From positions 200,710 through 264,709 of the forward strand of contig JXTC01000329.1 of NCBI GenBank assembly GCA_002914845.1: DNA of 64,000 nucleotides. Direction: 5' to 3'. Origin of the DNA: Trema orientale (Eukaryota; Streptophyta; Magnoliopsida; Rosales; Cannabaceae). Each line of letters begins with the position of its first letter. Position 1 is the stretch's first letter. This document shows positions 60,597 to 64,000 of the stretch, piece after piece. The position numbers and the translations under genes were made by a program. The notes below the pieces were generated by a model. The model made no database searches, was not told where the DNA came from, and saw nothing but the letters and a program-made list of their open reading frames with translations.

Positions 60597-61062
60597 CTTG
60601 GTCATTGCCAACTAATAGTCTTCTGAGGGTGTTATGGGTAAAGAAAGAACTATTTTCCTGATAAAATGACACTTAAATATAAAGTCGAAACTAAAAGAGC
60701 AAACTTGTACTTAGAATGACTAAATTTTCACATTAAAGTTTTAAAAAATTAATAGTTTTAAAGCTTTTTGTATATTTCTTCTTCCATAACTGGCCACATC
60801 ATAAAAGACTTTGTTATTTTCGTATCCTTTTTTTTTTTTCCTTTGGAAAGGATTTTCATATCATATTGGTTCTTGAAAAAAAAAAAATCTTACTGAATAC
60901 TTCAACTCATTTTTTTTCTTCAAATTATTATGAATTTATATATAAACTAGTCTAAGTAGGACTCAAACATCTCTCCTCCTACACACTTCTAAGAATCCTA
61001 GACCTAGCTCAATTAGCAATTATTTCAACTCATTAATATATTGAATATAAGGGGAATATATA
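60597..61062. other. Gene-free spacer with a possible SINE relic
   Basis: On the minus strand, GAGCTAGGTCTAGG (about 61012-60999) and GATGTTTGAGTCC (about 60974-60962) are ordered like tRNA-type A and B boxes. Evidence is weak. Nothing else is seen. Confidence 0.3.
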
Positions 61063-61065
61063 TAA

Positions 61066-61429
61066 AGGCCCCGTTCGTTTCAACCATTCCATTCTATTGG
61101 AATGAAAAATCCATTTGAATATGTGTTTGTTTCAACAATTCAGCTTTTCCATTCAAATGATCTTTTAGAATGTGTGTTTGTTTCAACAATTCAGTTTTTC
61201 CATTCAAATGGTCTATCCGAAAAATTAACCATTGGAATGGTTTTTAATATCTTGAATGAGAATGGAAGGAGGGAGGTATTTTTGAATGGTCCATTCCAAT
61301 GCTCCCATTCTAATTACAACACATTCTACTATTTTTTTCCATTCAAATGTCTCCCATTCCAATTATAACACATTCCACAATTTTTATTCAAATACACACA
61401 TTCAAATAGGTGAATCAAACGGGGTTCCT
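61066..61429. mobile_element. Tourist-like (PIF/Harbinger) MITE
   Basis: The left end AGGCCCCGTTCGTTTCAACC and the inward-read right end AGGAACCCCGTTTGATTCACC are inverted repeats. The 3-bp duplication TAA flanks it (61063-61065 and 61430-61432). The interior is full of CCATTC/GAATGG motifs and a 51-bp tandem duplication (TGTGTTTGTTTCAACAATTC, twice from about 61121). The 88-residue open frame is a translation of these repeats. Confidence 0.82.
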
Positions 61430-61759
61430 TAAAATGAGTACGGATAAAATATAGAAAGATTTTTGGTCATGGATTAATAATAACTAATAAATTTCAAAAT
61501 AGTAAGTAACTAGCTAGTAGAAGTAACAGTAAACGTGATAAGTAAATGATAATCATTTTCAAGACTTTCAAGGAAAGCTCACAAGTCGCAACTTTATACT
61601 TTTATGCTGTAAAAGCAATTTATGCAAAGGTCAATAATGGTGCTTTGTTCTATTGATGAGATTTGGGATTTGGGATCTGGCGTTTGGCTCATGATGCATT
61701 TGTTTTCCATCCTCGTGGAGAAAAATGAACCCGGGCCAAATGCCCGAATCACGTTTGGA

Positions 61760-63080
61760 ATTTGGAGAAAATTAAAATGTGTGTCATTTTTTCCACTTTA
61801 TTTTAATAAATGTCAATTTTTTTTTCTTTTTTTAGCTAAATTACCGAATATATGCGTTTTTACACCTCTTATATATACTTATAGGGAGTACAATAGGAAT
61901 TTCTTTTATTTTTTATTGATGGAGAAATCAGTTTTGACCTTTAAATTTCAATCTAATATTTACAATTAAATGCATTGGAGCAAATTCCAATGTGAATTAA
62001 ATGATAGCATATATTTTATCAATTCTTAGATTGAAATATATCAGTCAAAATTAATTTTTCTATCGATAGGAAATTGAAAAAATCCCTACCATACTAGCTC
62101 CCATACTTATATATCAGCTTTAGTTTATGTACTGAGTATTTTACACTTGGTTTATATACTAATATACAAGTCATATTTTGCTATAATATTTGAAAATAGT
62201 ACAAAAAATGGGCCAAAGTGTCAAGAGCGCTTTGTCCTATAGTCAAAATATTCTTAACCATAAAAAACTCATAAAAAATGTCATAAATAATTGTTTTTCC
62301 ATAGTAAAGAGCTCTTGATCATAGGTCAAAGCGTTTTTTGATATTCCTAAAAATTTTATTATTTAAAAAAAAACAAAAAAGAGGAAATTTAATTTTTTAC
62401 GGTAAAGTCTTAAAAGAAATTTAAAAATCCCAGATTTTTAAATTTTTTGAAAAATCTCAATACTATTTAGAAAAATACTACTTTTAAAAAATATTTATAA
62501 AAATATCACTTTTCACTAATTGATGACGTATTTGAGATAATTAGTCAAGTTACTTGAGATATTTAGACTAGTTACTTCAAGTAACTCTTGATTACTCTAG
62601 GTAACTTGATTGGTTATATCAAGTACCTTTAAGAAGTACTAATTTTTGAAAAATGGTCTAAATATTATTAAAGAGTATTATTTTTTAAAATGAAAATGTG
62701 ATTTCTCAAAAGTTTCAGCCCATCTGGAATTTTTCAACCTATTAGACTATGAGCTTGGATTTATGTAAAAGCCCCACAAAAGGTCATTTTGGCCCAAGTT
62801 AGCCCTACCCATGTCATTTTCTCGTGGGAAATTAGAGTGTATGTCCTCTGTTTACACCTCATTTTAATAAATAACAATTTTTTTCTATTTTTTATAGCTA
62901 AATATCTGAGTATATATATTTTTATACTTGACTACTTATATACAAACTTTAGTTTATATAATGAGTATATTAATTTTTATACTATTAGGTATATCATATT
63001 TTATATAAACTTATATTCCGATCATTTTGCTACATTATTTAAAAGATGTCATTTACTTAAAATAGGCTCAAAATTCAGTC
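61760..63080. repeat. Two-copy repeat module
   Basis: A block at 61766-61870 (TTTTAATAAAT..CAATTTTTTT, TAGCTAAAT, ATATATGCGTTTTTACA) recurs at 62828-62935. A block at 62100-62215 (CTTTAGTTTAT.TA.TGAGTAT, CATATTTTGCTA) recurs near 62945-63070. The start of the second copy also matches the module at 31238-31276, inverted. Confidence 0.55.
62440..62720. repeat. Inverted AT-rich arms around short GTTACTTGA-type repeats
   Basis: Arms with AAATACTACTTTTAAAAA and, inverted, AAATAATACTCTTTAATAA enclose several imperfect GTTACTTSAAGTAACT-like repeats. A structure of the same plan, with ACTGGTTAC repeats, is at 63780-64000. Confidence 0.45.
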
Positions 63081-63599
63081 ATTTTGCTAAAAGACTCTTT
63101 CCTCATCCATCTCCTAATATGTTTTGATGATTTATTGGAAAAAGTACATAACTAGAAATGAATACTACAAACATTTTATACATAAATGTATATCGTGTTA
63201 TACATTTCAAAATATATACAATATACATAAATCTACAATGCAAATCACAGATAAAAATTTACATTAGAATGTGTACTACACATACTTACAAATTAATGTA
63301 TACCCTCAAAAATTATTTTTTTTAAACAAGATAAAAATAAAGGGTTTTTGTGAAATGTAACGCACAGAAATGGATATTGAATGTAAATTTGTCCGAGTTA
63401 TTTCCAATTTTTAACGCCACTATACTAGCCTACTGGTGTCCCTAATTAATCACAACTATTATATCCTTGATTGGGAGTATGGATTGATAAATCAGTACTA
63501 TTTTCAATGTTTGAAAGATCAACATATGCTTTACTTGAGTCAGTTGGATCAACGATCATCTAAATGGCTTTATTAGGTGAATGATGAGTCTGCACATGA

Positions 63600-63660
63600 C
63601 TAGGGACGTAAAATGTAAATCGGGCGGGCCCGTTTTTAAATTTACCATCCCCATCTCTAT
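63600..63660. repeat. Possible end of a hAT-like element
   Basis: TAGGGACGTAAAATGTAAAT followed by CGGGCGGGCCCG and CCATCCCCATC resembles one terminus of plant hAT elements, including the left end at 12163. No partner end was found before the window end. Confidence 0.35.
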
Positions 63661-63779
63661 TACCAATTCCATATATTATACCACACCATTAATTATTGGG
63701 TTTCTATCACTTTTACTTATAAAAAACCAAAAGAATTACAAAAATACGGACCTCATGCCTTTTTCAAATTTTCGTATCA

Positions 63780-64000
63780 TTTTTATTAGAAAAATATCAC
63801 TTTTTAAAAAATATTTAAAAAAATATCATTTTTTAAAATAATTACTGGTTACAGGTTTCTAGAAACTTATTACTGGTTACTATCTACCAGTTATATACCA
63901 GTTATAAATACCTTTAGTTAGTAGTTACCAGAAACAGAAACTGGTTATCAGAAACTAGTTATTATTTTAAAAAATGGTATTTTTCTAAATAATTTTTAAA
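63780..64000. repeat. Inverted arms with ACTGGTTAC repeats, cut by the window end
   Basis: ATATCATTTTTTAAAATAATTACTGG (from 63824) is repeated inverted as AGTTATTATTTTAAAAAATGGTAT (63956-63980). In between lie about eight ACTGGTTA/ACCAGTTA/ACTAGTTA motifs in both orientations. Confidence 0.55.

Noticed and set aside
61102-61368. 88-residue open frame with internal repeats
   Set aside because: It falls wholly within a Tourist-like MITE and reflects its CCATTC repeats.

Overview
This is nuclear DNA from a flowering plant, most likely a eudicot. Four genes carry GT-AG introns and belong to plant families, intergenic DNA is very AT-rich, and plant transposons (CACTA, hAT, Mutator-type and PIF/Harbinger-type MITEs, Copia and Gypsy-like LTRs) fill much of the rest. 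No operons, CRISPR arrays, rRNA or tRNA genes were seen.

Layout. Positions 1-6280 hold a nested pair: the leader, tRNA-Met primer site and LTR of a Copia-like fossil on the minus strand, split by a 5.66-kb CACTA transposon (526-6187, 3-bp target duplication AAT). Positions 6281-18300 are gene-free: a MITE inside another MITE (10982-11707), a 1.36-kb hAT-like element with an internal minisatellite (12163-13519), and a 2.2-kb solo LTR with a clean 5-bp duplication (14387-16589). The first host gene is an NPF2/NAXT-type nitrate transporter (18325-22667, 4 exons, 581 aa). Then 22.7-31.5 kb is transposon-rich, including a diverged copy of the region upstream of the transporter near 28.3-28.7 kb.

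The second gene is a plastid/cytosol-type class IV aminotransferase-like protein (31632-33942, 8 exons, 364 aa). The third is a non-LEC1 NF-YB CCAAT-box transcription factor subunit (36321-41347, 6 coding exons including one of 6 nt, 174 aa), with a 3.7-kb last intron built of local tandem duplications. A gene desert follows (41.4-53.8 kb) with a foldback MITE, a Copia solo LTR (46672-47752), a nearly perfect 75-bp duplication and a PIF/Harbinger-like MITE with a 49-bp minisatellite (51266-51975). The fourth gene is an ARP1/RBM24-like single-RRM RNA-binding protein (54036-57074, 6 exons, 280 aa). The last 7 kb are repeats: a Mutator-type MITE that received a second copy of its own family (58070-60090), a Tourist-like MITE (61066-61429) and unclassified repeated modules up to the window end.

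The four host genes are all on the plus strand and have unrelated functions (nitrate transport, amino-acid metabolism, transcription, RNA binding); nothing suggests they act together. I found no convincing new molecular system. The most unusual content is structural: repeated nesting of elements, several TIR elements that each carry their own minisatellite, an apparent empty site for the Gypsy-like solo LTR, and a 6-nt coding exon.
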